From: Timema cristinae
Lineage: Eukaryota > Arthropoda > Insecta > Phasmatodea > Timematidae
DNA length: 64,000 bases
Assembly: GCA_039000515.1 (NCBI GenBank)
Contig: JBCFYV010000001.1
Coordinates: forward strand, 18,391,928 to 18,455,927
Direction: 5' to 3'
Below are positions 23,081-35,734 of this stretch, in pieces. Numbering within the stretch: the first letter of the stretch is position 1; every line of letters begins with the position of its first letter. Position numbers and translations under genes: made by a program. Under the pieces are notes generated by a model. The model did no database searches. It had not been told where the DNA came from and was given only the letters and a program-made list of their open reading frames with translations.

Positions 23081-23999
23081 GAGGATAACATTCGAATGGA
23101 CTTGAAAAAGCTAGTTCTATCCAGTCCACTTCATTATATCCTATCACAAGATAGGGAGAGATGGATCTTGATAGAGACTATAAATATTTGGTTATACTCT
23201 AACTTTTACTTGTACATATAGAAAAACTTTCTAGGATAACTGTCTATTCTAAAAAATTTCTTATTACATAGGAAGAAAATTTATGTAATTTTTGTGGCAA
23301 AATTTAAATAATTTGTAATTTATTATTAGTGTTATTTAATACTCCCTATCGAAAGTACAGTTTCAGATCACATGATAACGTATGGATATGTGAAGGTATA
23401 TCTAGAAATTTTTCTTAGCTTTCAGAAATATGTTCTCTTATGAAAATCAGACTGTAACTTATCTCAAGAACAGTTACAGCATTTATAAATTGTTATGGGA
23501 AAACATTCCTAATTGCAATTAATATGAAACTCTTCGGGATGCTAAGAATCAAACTCGAGATATATAAATGGGTATGAAGGGTACTTTTTTTTTGTTTGCA
23601 ATGTGTTAAGGTATTTTAGATCCACCTATAGGACGTTTCCATTAAAAAAACCTTCCTCATAAACAAAACATACTTGAGTAAGTGGGAGTTGAACTACCGA
23701 ACAATTATGGACCAAAATTCACAGTAACAAGGTACACAACTTTTTTAGTAAACCAAATGGCCGAACGCTCTTGTAAACTGTCGATATATTTCATAAGCCA
23801 TCCTAAGGGGGAGGTTAAGGAAGGAAATATATTGCTTTTTATTTATAGCTACGTTTTATTCGTTATAGTTTTCTGTCAAACTTCCTAAACAGAGAAACAT
23901 GCGTTACCTGTTCGGACTCATTAGTGGACATGTTGGTATCTTGTAGAAACTTATCTCGTTAGCGTTTAATCATAAACACAAAAGGAAATTAATTAAATT
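23081..23999. other. AT-rich DNA
   Basis: The frame 23682-23888 (68 codons) has no supporting feature. A tatgaaaatcagactgtaac motif near 23435 recurs elsewhere (see findings). Confidence 0.5.
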
Positions 24000-24228
24000 T
24001 AACTGGAAGCGCCTTATGTGCCACATTCGTACTAGACTCAATAACTGGTAGATGAGAAGGTTGGATTTTGAATTAAGAGGAAATGTAGCCACGTTTGCGT
24101 GAGAAAAGTGTGGGGTGTTTTTTTTAAAACTATTTGGGGACATCCGCCCGGGATTCAAGCCCCAATCTCCCCGTCATCAACATTCAAGTTATTGCAATAG
24201 TGACGCCTTAGACCGAAGCGGGTCTCAT
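24000..24228 (-). mobile_element. SINE-C, tail replaced or lost
   Basis: Body and head on the minus strand (gattcaagccccaatctccc; tgcaatagtgacgccttaga). The expected tail is decayed beyond recognition. Confidence 0.7.
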
Positions 24229-24539
24229 CTATAATATATTTAGGATTTAATAGCTTTGTTAATAAGTTATAACTTAACCTTATTTAAAGCTAATTTTTAT
24301 GTGTAAAGTCAATATTCATTCCTCACTATAAAGGGATGGGAGTGATTTTATACAAAATGTGGTTTCCTATCCAATTTTGGGGGAAAACACTGGTGAATTG
24401 GAAATGTTTCTTGGAATGGAAGTAATTAAGTAACCAAACTACAAGGGGAAAAGCGTTAATAAATTTTTAATTTTTTAAAGGAAGAAGAGATTTTAAGAAA
24501 AAAAACATATTGTTTTGATTAACATGTATAGCACTCATT

Positions 24540-24795
24540 ATCCGACTTGGTGGTGTAGTTTAGCAATGCACTAGTCGTGTTGAGCTAGACTGCCGAGGAC
24601 ATTAGATCGAGGTTCGAATCTCGTTCGGGTGAACTGGAGGCGTTTTTTCCTAAACAGTTTTCTACTCTCCCTCCACACAAATGAGGTTCACTTCCTCTAA
24701 AATCCAACCTTCCCAGTTCCTATTCCATTAGCGTAATAAGTACTTAAGCGTATAACCCGAACAGGTAGTAGGGTGCGATTCTAAATAAATAGATA
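24540..24795 (+). mobile_element. SINE-A, full length, moderately diverged
   Basis: Head acttggtggtgtagtttagc with box A, box B gaggttcgaatctcg, common body, tail (taacccgaacaggtagtagg) and AAAT/ATAGAT repeats. Confidence 0.88.
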
Positions 24796-26215
24796 TAACT
24801 CTTATTAATGATATTTATAGATATTAATAAAATATATCAAAATTTAAAGCTGATGATCATATGATATGACGTCTGAATACGTCAAGGTGATTGACCCTTT
24901 TCATTTAGCGTGGGCATGCAGGCAGGGCCATGGGAACCAGTTGTTATCTTAAAAATTTTTATTATTTTGCCATTTTATTTTAGGAAACGGTTTGTTCAAG
25001 AATAGAACAAGTTGATTATGTTATACTTTTTATATACACACCTCCTCTGTAATGTTAACAATGATCAAATATCAATAATTTTGACATTTTTCAATAGAGA
25101 ACTGCCGGCTGCATAGCAAAAAATAGGAAATTACAACACCTTTTAAACATCTTAGAAGAGGTGTGAGAGTATTAACATAAACATTTCACTCTCTCTCTCG
25201 AGAAAACTGATATTTCCAAACGTATGATTTTTCCGCAAGACCTGTCTGGTAGCTAGCGCCATCTAAGTTTTCTATGATCCATCTGTTCTTGTTGGTGGGA
25301 AGGATACTTTGGTCGGTTGTGAAGCACACCACGCCTTTCACCCTCCCGCCCACCATCAGACAAAATTGTTTTTTAACTTGCACTCGACAGGGCCAAGGGC
25401 CTTAGCATAGATCCAGTAGCTTTTATAGTTATTAACTAAGGCCCTTAATATGAAAGTTGGACTGTACCAGTAAACCAGATACCTCACATTGTTTCATAAT
25501 CCCAACATTATATATAATATTAAGCACCACAATGAGTTCACAAAGATCCTCAGTTCCCTGAGTCACAGTCACTAGATATGGTGATAAGGAAGAAGATAAC
25601 CGTGGCGAGTTTACAGCCCCCTCAACGAAGCCCCTCAGCCACCCCTTGAAGCAGTGGGTATGTTGGGGGGCGGGAGTTAAAGAAACTTGCCAACTGTAAC
25701 TTGTTATATACCTTCGAGGTCTAATTAAAAATTGTGAACGTACTTCAAATACCTTGCGGGTTGAAGTAGACAGATGAATAGGACAGAGGTAATACGAATA
25801 AGAGAGACAGACAGTAAGTAGCAAGGAAATTTAAAGAGGGAAAAGGAATAAAATTATTTATTCCACCATTCTTCCAATTTTTTTATTATTTTAAAATGGA
25901 AGAGGGGTAAAAAAAACAGCTTCTACTTGACAAGTATATTTCAACAGAGTTTTGTTTCTAATTTAATAACAGATAATTGGTTGAAATTTGTACACTTTGG
26001 GGGTTTATTTTATATTCTTAACTCGCCCCATAGATGAGTGGTATGAAGTCAAGTCCATATGCACGAAAAAATAATAAGACTACACATAATTTACTATTCA
26101 ACAAATAAGAAAATATCCTGATTCCAAATTTGATTATTTATGATATTTATAAGTAAGGTCAGTGACTTATGTGGTGTTTAAACTTTCCCTTAAAATATAC
26201 TAGAGCTGACTATCA
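24796..26215. other. Unique DNA with the 130-codon minus frame
   Basis: The frame 25432-25824 (minus) is the longest one outside a repeat. Its translation has no recognisable domain, signal or repeat, its start has no special context, and no neighbouring exon is seen. Chance is the likelier explanation. A CT run sits at 25187-25200. Confidence 0.4.
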
Positions 26216-26218
26216 ATC

Positions 26219-26525
26219 TGACACCTAGCTCAGTCAGTAGCATGTCTGCTTACTGAGTCTAGGGTCCCAGGTTCGATTCCTGGCATTGCTGAAACATTTT
26301 CAGGAGATAAAAATGGGTTTACACTTTCACAGTGATGAATTAAGGTGGGGACTGGATGTTGTGCCTGTCCTAATCTTAAGTTAGATTTTAAAGCATGTGA
26401 AGCTATGAAAAGCGTAGAAATTGTTAGTGAAAATATATGGCATGATAGAAAACTGAACCAGACCATTTGGCTGTATACAGTATCTCGCCTTGCTCGATTG
26501 TCGGCTCCAAACCTAAAACCCCAGT
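26219..26525 (+). mobile_element. SINE-D, tRNA-derived head
   Basis: The head has A-box-like cctagctcagtcagtagca and a textbook B box, ggttcgattcc, at about 26271-26281. The acceptor stem does not pair, so this is not a tRNA gene. A non-tRNA body follows (ggactggatgttgtgcctgt; gctccaaacctaaaacccca). A diverged relative is at 29660-30015 and the 3' part recurs at 53580-53660. Confidence 0.65.
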
Positions 26526-26815
26526 GAGTGTAAACTAATGTAATTCAGTGATGTTTTAACATGATTTATTTTTACAATTTTAAGCTTCTAGCTGTCCATA
26601 AGGGGTAATAAAATTTAAAAATGTGTGGTAAATGTGCAAAATTACCTAAAATCAAAAAATCTAGCTTAGTGCAATCCGTTTTTTTTTTAATTTTCCCGTT
26701 GGGTACAGGCTATAAGTTCACCAAATTTCAAGTATCTAGTTCATCTGGAAGTGGGTAAACATTTAAAGTCAGTGATGAGTCAGCCATGTGGCTTTATAGT
26801 ATAGTGATGAGGATG
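26526..26815 (+). repeat. 3' extension shared with 53640-53920
   Basis: Blocks aattttcccgttggg, ggctataagttcacca, gttcatctggaagtgggt and aaacatttaaagtcagtga appear in the same order at 53780-53885. It follows SINE-D sequence in both places, so it may be the 3' region of SINE-D or of its LINE partner. Confidence 0.65.
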
Positions 26816-27434
26816 GATGTAAAAAGATCTGACTATTAATAATAACCAAGCCTCTGTAAAATCAAGGGCACGTTTAAAATAATGCAAATTGAGTAAATGA
26901 ATTAGCATTTGCTAATTGAATATATAATGAGTAGCATAATATTGTTCTTGGTAAAAAATCAAAATGCACACCTCTTTTGTTGCTTTAGTTTTTGGTCTAG
27001 AACTACATTTTAAATTACTGACCTTTTTGGATTATTTAATAGGAATTAATTTCAATAGGTTTGTATTCTGATAATAATGGAACTGATAATATAAAGATTT
27101 GGATCAGTTTATTGCAACTTGTGGCCTGTAGAGTGTGTCACACACACACAAACAACACACACAACAATACACACAACACACACACACACACAACTGCAGA
27201 ACAACAGATAATTGTACAGGGAAAACTTTTTATGTTTTTTGATTTCAAGATGAGTACAATCGGTACAAAATTTAATGCACATATAAATCTTAGTCTTATT
27301 TTTCAGAAAATATGAATATGTATTTGCATTTCATCATCAAATTCTGGAGTTTAGTTAAACCTATTGACGCATTCATGTTCAGAGGATTTTATTGAAAATG
27401 AGCACTTTCTCTTGAACTACTTTGAAGTGTAGTG
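26816..27434. other. Unique DNA with CA-rich microsatellite (27139-27192)
   Basis: The CA-rich run includes interrupted ACAACA units. The frame across it (27061-27315) is a simple-repeat translation. Confidence 0.7.
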
Positions 27435-27797
27435 TTAAAGTGGGAGTTTGAGGAGTGCGAGAAAAGTTCAGTGTTCATCCAGTTAAAAAAATTAGCACAA
27501 ATAAATCAAATATGCTCCCATAGAAACATAAAATTTAATTTTCTCTACTCGGTGATATCAACAGATGTTGAATATCTGTCAAGTGTGTCCTAGAAATTAG
27601 TAACAACTCTTTATCTCTCTTTTCATTTAATGCTGCTATGCTCATGACAGATATGCAAAAAATGTTGACATCGCCATATGAAGAAAACTAAACTTTTTTT
27701 GTACTTGAATTTGTTTTTAATTCGGCAAGAAAAAGTATTTTTCTTTAAAAACTGCGAAACACTGCTCCTTTCTCAGTTCCCTACATCACCACCTTAA
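27435..27797 (+). mobile_element. TTAA-MITE, complete
   Basis: The element at 27439-27793 lies between TTAA at 27435-27438 and 27794-27797. The centre reads tgctgctatgctcatgacag. The outer right end acatcaccacc is well kept. Confidence 0.9.
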
Positions 27798-28515
27798 GGT
27801 ATGACGCGCGATCATCAAAACATTCCCTGTAATTATTGTAAATGATTAAACCTCATCTTACTGGTCAGAATCTGTTACACTATTCCTGTGGTCAATCCTA
27901 CCACAATACCTCAAAATAAATAAGCATTTGTAGAGCTATATTTCTTTTCTGTTTCCACAAACCCACATCACAGTATTTCAAGGGGATCTAATAATTACAG
28001 GGTTCTAGAACCTTTTAAAAATAGGGGTAGGATTAAAGTGGTGGTCGCTGAGTAGAGCTTTAGCTCTAAAAAAGGCATTGCAATTATTTGTTAACCCCAA
28101 TTAAATAAGTTTTTTTCCAGCATGGTCATATAAATTAAAGCGAATACTTTAATATTATTGTGTCAGCGGTGAAATAGACTGCACAAAGTTTGCGTCAGTC
28201 AATCATTGAAAGTGAAGTTTTTAAAGTAGGTATTAATAACTATACTATTATTATTAATTATATAGATATTTGGCAAGTATACGTGTAATTAAGTACAAAT
28301 ATTTTCGGCCACAATACAAGTTTTTAACTGAACCAGTCTAAAAATAATTTTAGCTATTTTGAAAAACAAGGGTATTTTCATAGTAATATTTCTTAAGAGA
28401 AACAAAAATAACAAGCTTCATGTTTAGTATAAAAGAGTTTTTATAATTAAATGATCGATACCAATCCTATTATATTTTAAAAATAACTTAATTCGTTTTT
28501 GTTTTATTGTGTTTT
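27798..28515. other. AT-rich DNA
   Basis: Nothing recognised. Confidence 0.5.
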
Positions 28516-28560
28516 TTTTTAGCACTAAGTCTTACTACCCTTCGGGTTATACGCTAAAAT
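28516..28560 (-). mobile_element. SINE tail only (extreme 5' truncation)
   Basis: tagcactaagtcttactacc and cttcgggttatacgct, the conserved tail alone, on the minus strand. Such tail-only copies are expected when reverse transcription from the 3' end stops early. Confidence 0.75.
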
Positions 28561-28644
28561 ACATATAAAACATATTATAAATCATATTTTTTCCCAAATA
28601 ATGATGTAGTGTCGTTGATTCATATTTTGTTTTGATCGATTTCC

Positions 28645-28760
28645 TTAGTGACAATAATAATAATAATAATAATAAATTGTCTTTATTTGAGCCAAGCTAT
28701 GGCCAGACCTTTTATTACACTTATCTCCTTAATAATAACGCATAATCATATTCATACTTT
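28645..28760 (-). mobile_element. (AAT)n joined to a possible LINE 3' end
   Basis: On the minus strand a caaataaagacaattta block runs straight into (TTA)n at 28646-28674. An AATAAA followed by a short tandem repeat is common at CR1/L2/Jockey-type 3' ends. No reverse-transcriptase ORF is next to it, so the call is weak. Confidence 0.35.
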
Positions 28761-28974
28761 GTGTGCTATTAATATTAAAACTAAAAACTAATATATAATA
28801 TTAGTGCAAAAAGAATATCAAAATAATAATTAATAAGATATATTCACCACACAGTTCTTAAAATAATTGTACACTTATGAATCTATTAAAATAAAATAAG
28901 TGAAGAGAAACCGAATTAAATTAAGGAGAGGTGAAAAAAAGTTTTACAAAATATAACAAGGCGAGTCGCATAGC

Positions 28975-29244
28975 TTACATTAATGCTTTGCACTGCGTCT
29001 TATACCAGTTTGGTTTTTAGCCTTATGTACTAATTACGCTAATGATTTTAGGGATTAGGAAGGTAATTTTTATTGGAAGTGTACTCGCATTTACGTGAAG
29101 GGAGACTGGACAACCATTTATAGAAAACCACCTTCAATACACCAGACCGAAATTTGAACCTTGATAACCTCTTAATCGGCAATCTAGTCTACTGCGAGAG
29201 TGAAGCCTTTGACCATGCAGCCACCGTAAGCGGGTTACATTAAT
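28975..29244 (-). mobile_element. SINE-C with 10-bp TSD
   Basis: A full-length minus-strand copy with head gctgcatggtcaaaggc (complemented). The perfect TSD ttacattaat is at 28975-28984 and 29235-29244. One of the younger-looking SINE-C insertions. Confidence 0.9.
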
Positions 29245-29659
29245 TTTAAAGTATGGGTACACAATATAGGATACATCATCACACTATTTTCGGAAAATAA
29301 GGAGTTTAATTCATGAATTATCTCTGGCAAGCCGACTTAGCACAGGAATGCGCTATAGATGTTAAAGATCCTAACACTTATTAAAATGGGTTGTTATTTT
29401 ATAACGTTCATACAAAAATGGAGTTTAAATGTATAACCATATCCACAAATGATTCATAAACATATATTTTAAGTTTTTTTATTAAAAGGTGTGATAACGT
29501 TCAGCTATCACAATTTAAAATGTTTTTTTTCCGTGAAGATTGAAATTCTTAGATTAATGTGAATGGCAAGGAATATAAATTTAACCTTATTCAAAGTAAA
29601 GAGTTTTTTTAAAGGATCACAATAGAAAGTTTAAAATAGTGAGGATAGTTTTAGCGAAT
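29245..29659. other. AT-rich DNA
   Basis: Nothing recognised. Confidence 0.5.
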
Positions 29660-30015
29660 TTTTTTTTTTCCTGCTGAGTGAAAGGTCCTGGGTTTTTATT
29701 TACAGCATAGCCTAAAATTTATCATTTGTGAAATTGGGGATTCCCATTTAAAGGGATGGATTGATTTTGTATGATTTTGATAGAAGAATATTATAAGTTA
29801 GTTACTTAAGTTACTAAGACAATGTTAATATATTCATACATAAATTTATGATATTTGCAGTGGTCTGCAATATTGGCCGCAAAGAAATGTGTTTGAATTT
29901 TCTCTCCTGTTCTTCTAACCAAAATTAGAGAATAGCTGGGAGGGCTGGATGCTGTGTTGGTTCTATATTTTAGTTGGTTTATAAGTCATGTGCTAATCAG
30001 TCAGTTAAGAATCCA
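29660..30015 (+). mobile_element. SINE-D-like remnant
   Basis: gggctggatgctgtgttggt and gtttataagtcatgtgct match the SINE-D body near 26348-26400. The tRNA-like part (gaaaggtcctgggttttt) is decayed. Confidence 0.4.
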
Positions 30016-30796
30016 AAATTTAAATGTAATTAAATTAGTGAAGTGCTTGCTAAAAGCATAATATTATTGTGGAGATATTTTCTTTCAAGTAAGTGGTATC
30101 TTTAATGTAAAAACCATCATTATTAATAAGAAATATGAACAACGGATAATTCCAAAAAATGTTTGATTCAAATATCCACCTTCACGAAACATTCTCTATT
30201 TTAAATAAAATCATAATTCGTGTTAGCGTTTTATTTTACAAAATTCTAAAAGGGAACATTTATATATTATTACAGGTTGAAACTTGCAGACATACAATTT
30301 GCTTTGACGTGACAGACACTGATGAGTTCGGAGGTAAACTTAACTTTCGCCGCAGGGTTTGAAATCAAACCGTTAAAACACTAACATAACAAACCATGGG
30401 AATTCATATTTTTCTCGCGCCAAGTATCAGTTAAAAAATAAAAACAGCATGTTTAGTAAAATGTCGGGTTTATCAGTTTATAATAAGTAAAATATCATTT
30501 GGTGTTTCTATATAATTCTACAGGAAGTGGTCAGAATTCTCCACTCAACCATTACCTCAATATTTTTATCGCCACTTATTTGGGAAGTTAAAAAAAAAGA
30601 AAATTCATGATGGTTTTATTTACTGATAAAAAAAGTTATTAGATCTTTCATGATCATTCCTAGTTCATATTCGAAGTTGTTCAAACTTTAGGCTTTCTTT
30701 ATAAGACGGACAATATAGGTTAATAGCTTTGGCTCGATTCCGGTAGGTATTTGAAGTGCTGAGAAATTATTATCATATTGCCACAGATTTATCACA
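30016..30796. other. AT-rich DNA
   Basis: The frame 30159-30362 is unsupported. Nothing else recognised. Confidence 0.5.
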
Positions 30797-31176
30797 TTAA
30801 GGTGGGAATGAAGGATAAGCGAGAAAATGGCAGTGTTTTTGTAGTTTTATTAGCAACGTATTTTTTGGTCAAAATCAATATGATTTTTCTTCAATAGAAA
30901 CATAAAGTTTAACTTAGCTCTATATCCAAATGTGAACAATCTCTTAAGGATGTTCTGGAATTTAATGACAACTTCTTCATTTAAAAAGTTTGTCATGTAA
31001 TGTGTCTATGCTCATGACATATATTCAACAATTACTGTTGATATTACCATGTGAAGAAAATTAAACTATATGTTTCAACTGGAACAATTTTTTTTTTTTA
31101 TTTTGATCAAAGAATGTTCACTATAAAAACCATTAAAACCACTTACCTTTCTCGTATCGTCTACATCTCCACTTAA
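30797..31176 (+). mobile_element. TTAA-MITE, complete
   Basis: A 372-bp element at 30801-31172 between TTAA at 30797-30800 and 31173-31176. Left end ggtgggaatgaagg, right end ctacatctccac, so the inverted terminal match reaches the TTAA. A good reference copy. Confidence 0.93.
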
Positions 31177-34100
31177 ATCATATTAGTATAAATGTAACGA
31201 TGGAACAATTGCATTAAAAGAAATTCGCTCTAGATGGTTTAGCACATAATCTGTAGATTAGATAATGTTTAAAATAAAAATCTGTTCTTATCTAACTAGT
31301 TGTTTTTGCCAAAAAGTATTTTTTTGGGTTAAAAGCTTAATTAAAAGCTGATTTAAGCCTGTACTACCCTCATACTGGTTTTGATTACCATTTTTTTATG
31401 AAAAAGTAATTTTTCTATAAACTAATTGATGGAATAAAGACTTACTGCCTTAGCAAATTTTAATAGTGATTGAGGGGGTAGAGAATGTTGGGTAAGCAAG
31501 GATAATGTCAACTTAATACTTATGACAAAAACCAACAATATTATAAAATTAGGCCGAGCTTTTACCCTTCTTACCCTGTACACATAATTTTTATTTCTTT
31601 TTACTGGTCAAGCCAGATAAACAAAGAATAATGTATATACAAAAAAATAAGTAAAAATGCGTAACCATAATCTACAGTGAGGGTTTCAAGATTAAGTGGT
31701 CCGGGACCACGTGGAGTGACCCACCTTTTTGACAGAAGGGGTAATCACAATTTGTATTATTCTTTGGCTCATGTAAATATCTAATTCAAAAGGAAACAAG
31801 TTTTAAAGCTCCGTAGTTGAGTGAGAATTTATTGTGAACTCATTTAGGGGAAAAATATTGCCAGTTTAAAAAAAAATATTTCACTTAAATTTTCATAGCT
31901 ATAATTATCATTAAAATACTAAAAAAAATTAATTATTCGCAGAAACTTTAAAAATCACAATTTTTTTTGTCATATTATCATTTGTTCTGGCTTGACTAAC
32001 ATGATGTATCAATTATACTATCTTGTTAGTAATGAAGGGAGTTGAATTTATATGAAGTGTTGAAGTTTAATATAAAGAGATTTGACAAACTACTCCCACT
32101 TCGATAGTTTGAATATTTGTATTCTTCAGATCCTAAAATCAATATCACGTACAAACAATTTACTAAATAAAATTTAATTGACAAATACACATTAAGATTT
32201 AAGTCATGAGTGTTTTATTTTTGTAGATAATTACTAATTAATTAAATGAAAATGAGAAGAAATGGTTTTAAGATCATTTAATGTAGTTACAGTTATTGTA
32301 ATACTCTTTTACGCCATTTGAGTGTAATTTGTATTTCAATTTTCAAATAACGGGCTTCCTATTAAAATCAGACTATACCTTTGTGTGATGTCTATTATAG
32401 TTTATAATCCCAAGTTTTTTATTTTATATCAAATATTTAAAATATATTATTAGTCTAAGGACCATTATTTAGTTGATGAGTTAATAAAAAAATAAGTAAT
32501 AATTATTCATTTTTAAAATAAAATCATAAAGTTTATTATTTAAGAAAACCTTGTGAAAATATTGCTATAAAATTAAACTTGTATAAGCAATTTCAGCTTC
32601 TTAAAATGTTAATAAAACTGCTGAATAAAATATTTGATTACTAAAAAACATAATTTTATATCATCCTCAGACTAATTTCCAAACAAATTAAATTTGAAAA
32701 GGGATGATACTTTAAAAATGTAATTACATATTAATATTTTTTTTATAAATCACAGGTAGGCTATATATGGTATATCTACAACCACAATTTAGAAAAAAAA
32801 AATTAATTTACAAATGTTATTATTGATATTCTAGCGAGCTCTAAGGGTAAAAAAAATACTTCACTTCAAATTTAACGTCACAGTTTTTTCTTCCATTCTT
32901 CATTTAATTTCTAAAAAGGTTAAACAATGCGCCACAAAAACAAACGAAAAATAAAATCATGTATAAGATAGGGTAAAGAAACCAAATTAGTAAAATCTCA
33001 TACCAAGCGAAAATAACAGTTCTTTTTTTTTCCTTTTTTCATCTTATTTCTTTCTGTTCAAATCACGAGGGACTTTACTAGAGTGGCGAAAAGGGGATGG
33101 AAGGAAGGTTGGTCTAAAAACAAAGCGAATAAAAAAGGGAACGTAATATTGTTCCTTACTTTTCTCTTTGTAGTAACTGAAAATAACACTAAAGTTTCAT
33201 AGTGGATCTGGCTAGAATTCACTGTACAAGTCTAAGGGCGAAGAATAGGAGGGTTAACGTTAGTTTTTAGAACAACAACAAAAAAAGGAAGAGGTGGAAT
33301 GAAGAGTTTGGGGAGATCGGAAAGGTCCACCGAGAGGGGGAAACCCCAAAAGAGCAGAGGGGATATAGAAAAGCTAGGAGGGACCTTTTAACACAATAAA
33401 AGTGACGACCACTGATACGAAAGAAAAGAAATTCAACGAAGAAAGAAACAGGGTAGATATGTTTCGAATACTAAATTTAGCATCACTTGTTGCCTATTTC
33501 AAAAATTTGTAAACATATTTTTTTATGAATACATATTAATATTCACATTCTTAGCTTAGATTGTTTTTAAAGTTAGAATATTATTAATATTTAAAGGGCA
33601 CAAGGGGAAATTGGGAACGTCACATTACACACATTTTCCAGGACAACAACTTTGATGTATCAAACCCCATAAGGACCCCAGCAGATACATTTTTTCACTA
33701 ATTTAAGTTTGACAATGATTTCTATTAACATTAATCTAAAGTGCATTAGAAAGATACCATGATTGTCTAACAGGTAGTAGCACTAACTCTATTCGAGTTA
33801 AATTTTGACTTTCCTCCTTTTCTCCTGTAACCTCCAATTTTGTGCTCAATAATTTATGTTTCTAAATTTTTATCACGCTCGAGAAATAGGTTTTATAGAA
33901 ATGGTTTTATTTGACTAATAACTACTTTATATCCCCACTTGATTTCCACGTAATTATCATTTGCTAAGAGGAATTGTGGGATACATCATAGTTATATGCT
34001 CCGTATGAACATTTAAGTGTGAATAAAATGTAATATTGGTCCCGGGCTTAAGTCCTGGTATGGCTATATTTTTTTATTGATTATTGGTTTGCCTGATAAC

Positions 34101-35672
34101 TTATGTTCAATATATCTATTGTAAAAAAAATATTTTAAATTAGGGGCCTTTCATGTATATTAAATTCCTAGCTCACATTTTAAAAATTAAAAAATATCAA
34201 TATATTTACTATATTTTGGGCAAAATTACTCTTCAATATTTTGAGAGTATTATTTTTCAGTTATATTGTTTAACCCAAAAGTGATCTAACTTTGAATTAA
34301 AGAAGACAGGTACAGAGAAAGTTAGCTAGTGTGGAGACAAATTAAATCAAATTTTCATTTCTATGCACCAATAGAGACATAATTTGAGAGGTAATTTCCT
34401 GCCAAGTTTTTCAGAACAAACTGCCAAAGTTGATATCAAGTGTTTAGACCAAAGCTTATAGTCGTTGTACTGTAGATACAATCTTGTGGCAATGGAAATG
34501 AAATCCTTTTACCATAGCAAAACCTAATATCCAAAATACTTTTTAAAAGCTAAGTCAATTAGCTTAGTAATAAAACAATTTTATTATTAGTAGGTGTCAT
34601 AATATAGTTTTAAGAAATACACGTTATGACGAAAGAAAATGTTTAAATAAATGAACAAACATTTGAATTAAGGCGTGATTTTATATATTAAAACTGTAAA
34701 ATAAATCGCATGACCCAGAAAAAAGTATGCACTGTACTTCTTCAGATAAAATAACACTTCCTATAAAAACAGCGTTTATTTGGTACACCAATTTTTCAGA
34801 ATATATTTTTGAATGTCTAACATGTCATTTTTTTGTTAATGGCATAAGTTAGATATTTTGCGCAGAAATATGGATTTCCTCAGCTTCTAAACTTCACATC
34901 CTCATTCAGTTAATTATTCATGCCACCATTTTAAACAATTCTTTCTTCATTAATATGGCCATTGCCACCTTTAGGAGAGAGGTCTGAAACTTACTGATCT
35001 CTACAAAAAAATAAACCACATTGAGACCACTAAAATTATAAAATGCCTGCCTAGGAATCTTACTTTGGTTGTCAGAAGTGGGATCAAAGTTTTCTGATCT
35101 GTTTGCTTTACCAGATCCATGTTCCCAATATTGCTTCACCGTTAAAAAAATAAAATAAAACAAAGATATTTGGTAGAAATGGGAGGAATACAAAGGTTGT
35201 TACAAAAATAAAGAGAGAATAGGGTGCTTAGAGGATATAAGAGACAGAAAGAAAGAGAAAATTTAACCATTGAAATTGGATGACCTCAACCAAAACAGAT
35301 GAAAGCTAAAAAAAAAAAGTGTTATCCTAAGCTAACCCCCCCAAGCATCAAAGAAACAAAACTCCAACAAATTGGTTTTTTTTCACTGTCCCTTCGTTTG
35401 TTGTGTGTGTAACTTGCACGGACGGATGATTGCCAGCTTCTGCGTGAATCCCACAAAATTGCAACCACGTGCCTCTTCCCACTCCTCACCCTACGCAATT
35501 TTTGTACTCGTCCCATTCCGAACGACTACAACCCCCTGCCAAAAAGATTCTTATTCCTCTGAACGTCTATCCAAAATACATTATGACCAAAAATATCACA
35601 ATATATGGAGGACAGGGTGATGAAGTGGTGTGGGGGTAGGTAAAGGGAAAGCCATTGTGTAATGCGTGTGGT

Positions 35673-35675
<3 letters not shown>
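31177..35675. other. 4.5-kb block almost free of recognisable repeats
   Basis: AT-rich to about 33000, then a purine-rich stretch (33055-33470), then AT-rich again. A B-box-like cccgggcttaagtcctgg at 34041-34058 has no A box. Frames at 34918-35193, 35322-35516 and 35372-35620 have no supporting features. No SINE-A/B/C or TTAA-MITE was found here, in contrast to the rest of the window. Confidence 0.5.

Positions 35676-35731
<56 letters not shown>
35676..35731. repeat. (TA)n microsatellite, about 55 bp
   Basis: An uninterrupted dinucleotide run. Confidence 0.98.

Positions 35732-35734
<3 letters not shown>

Noticed and set aside
25432..25824. 130-codon minus-strand frame
   Set aside because: Not in a repeat, but it has no recognisable domain, no paralogue here and no neighbouring exon. 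The translation looks like random AT-rich to mixed DNA.
26219..26290. Possible functional tRNA gene
   Set aside because: The B box is good but the acceptor ends do not pair, there is no clean anticodon stem, and repeat sequence follows directly. Better read as a SINE head.
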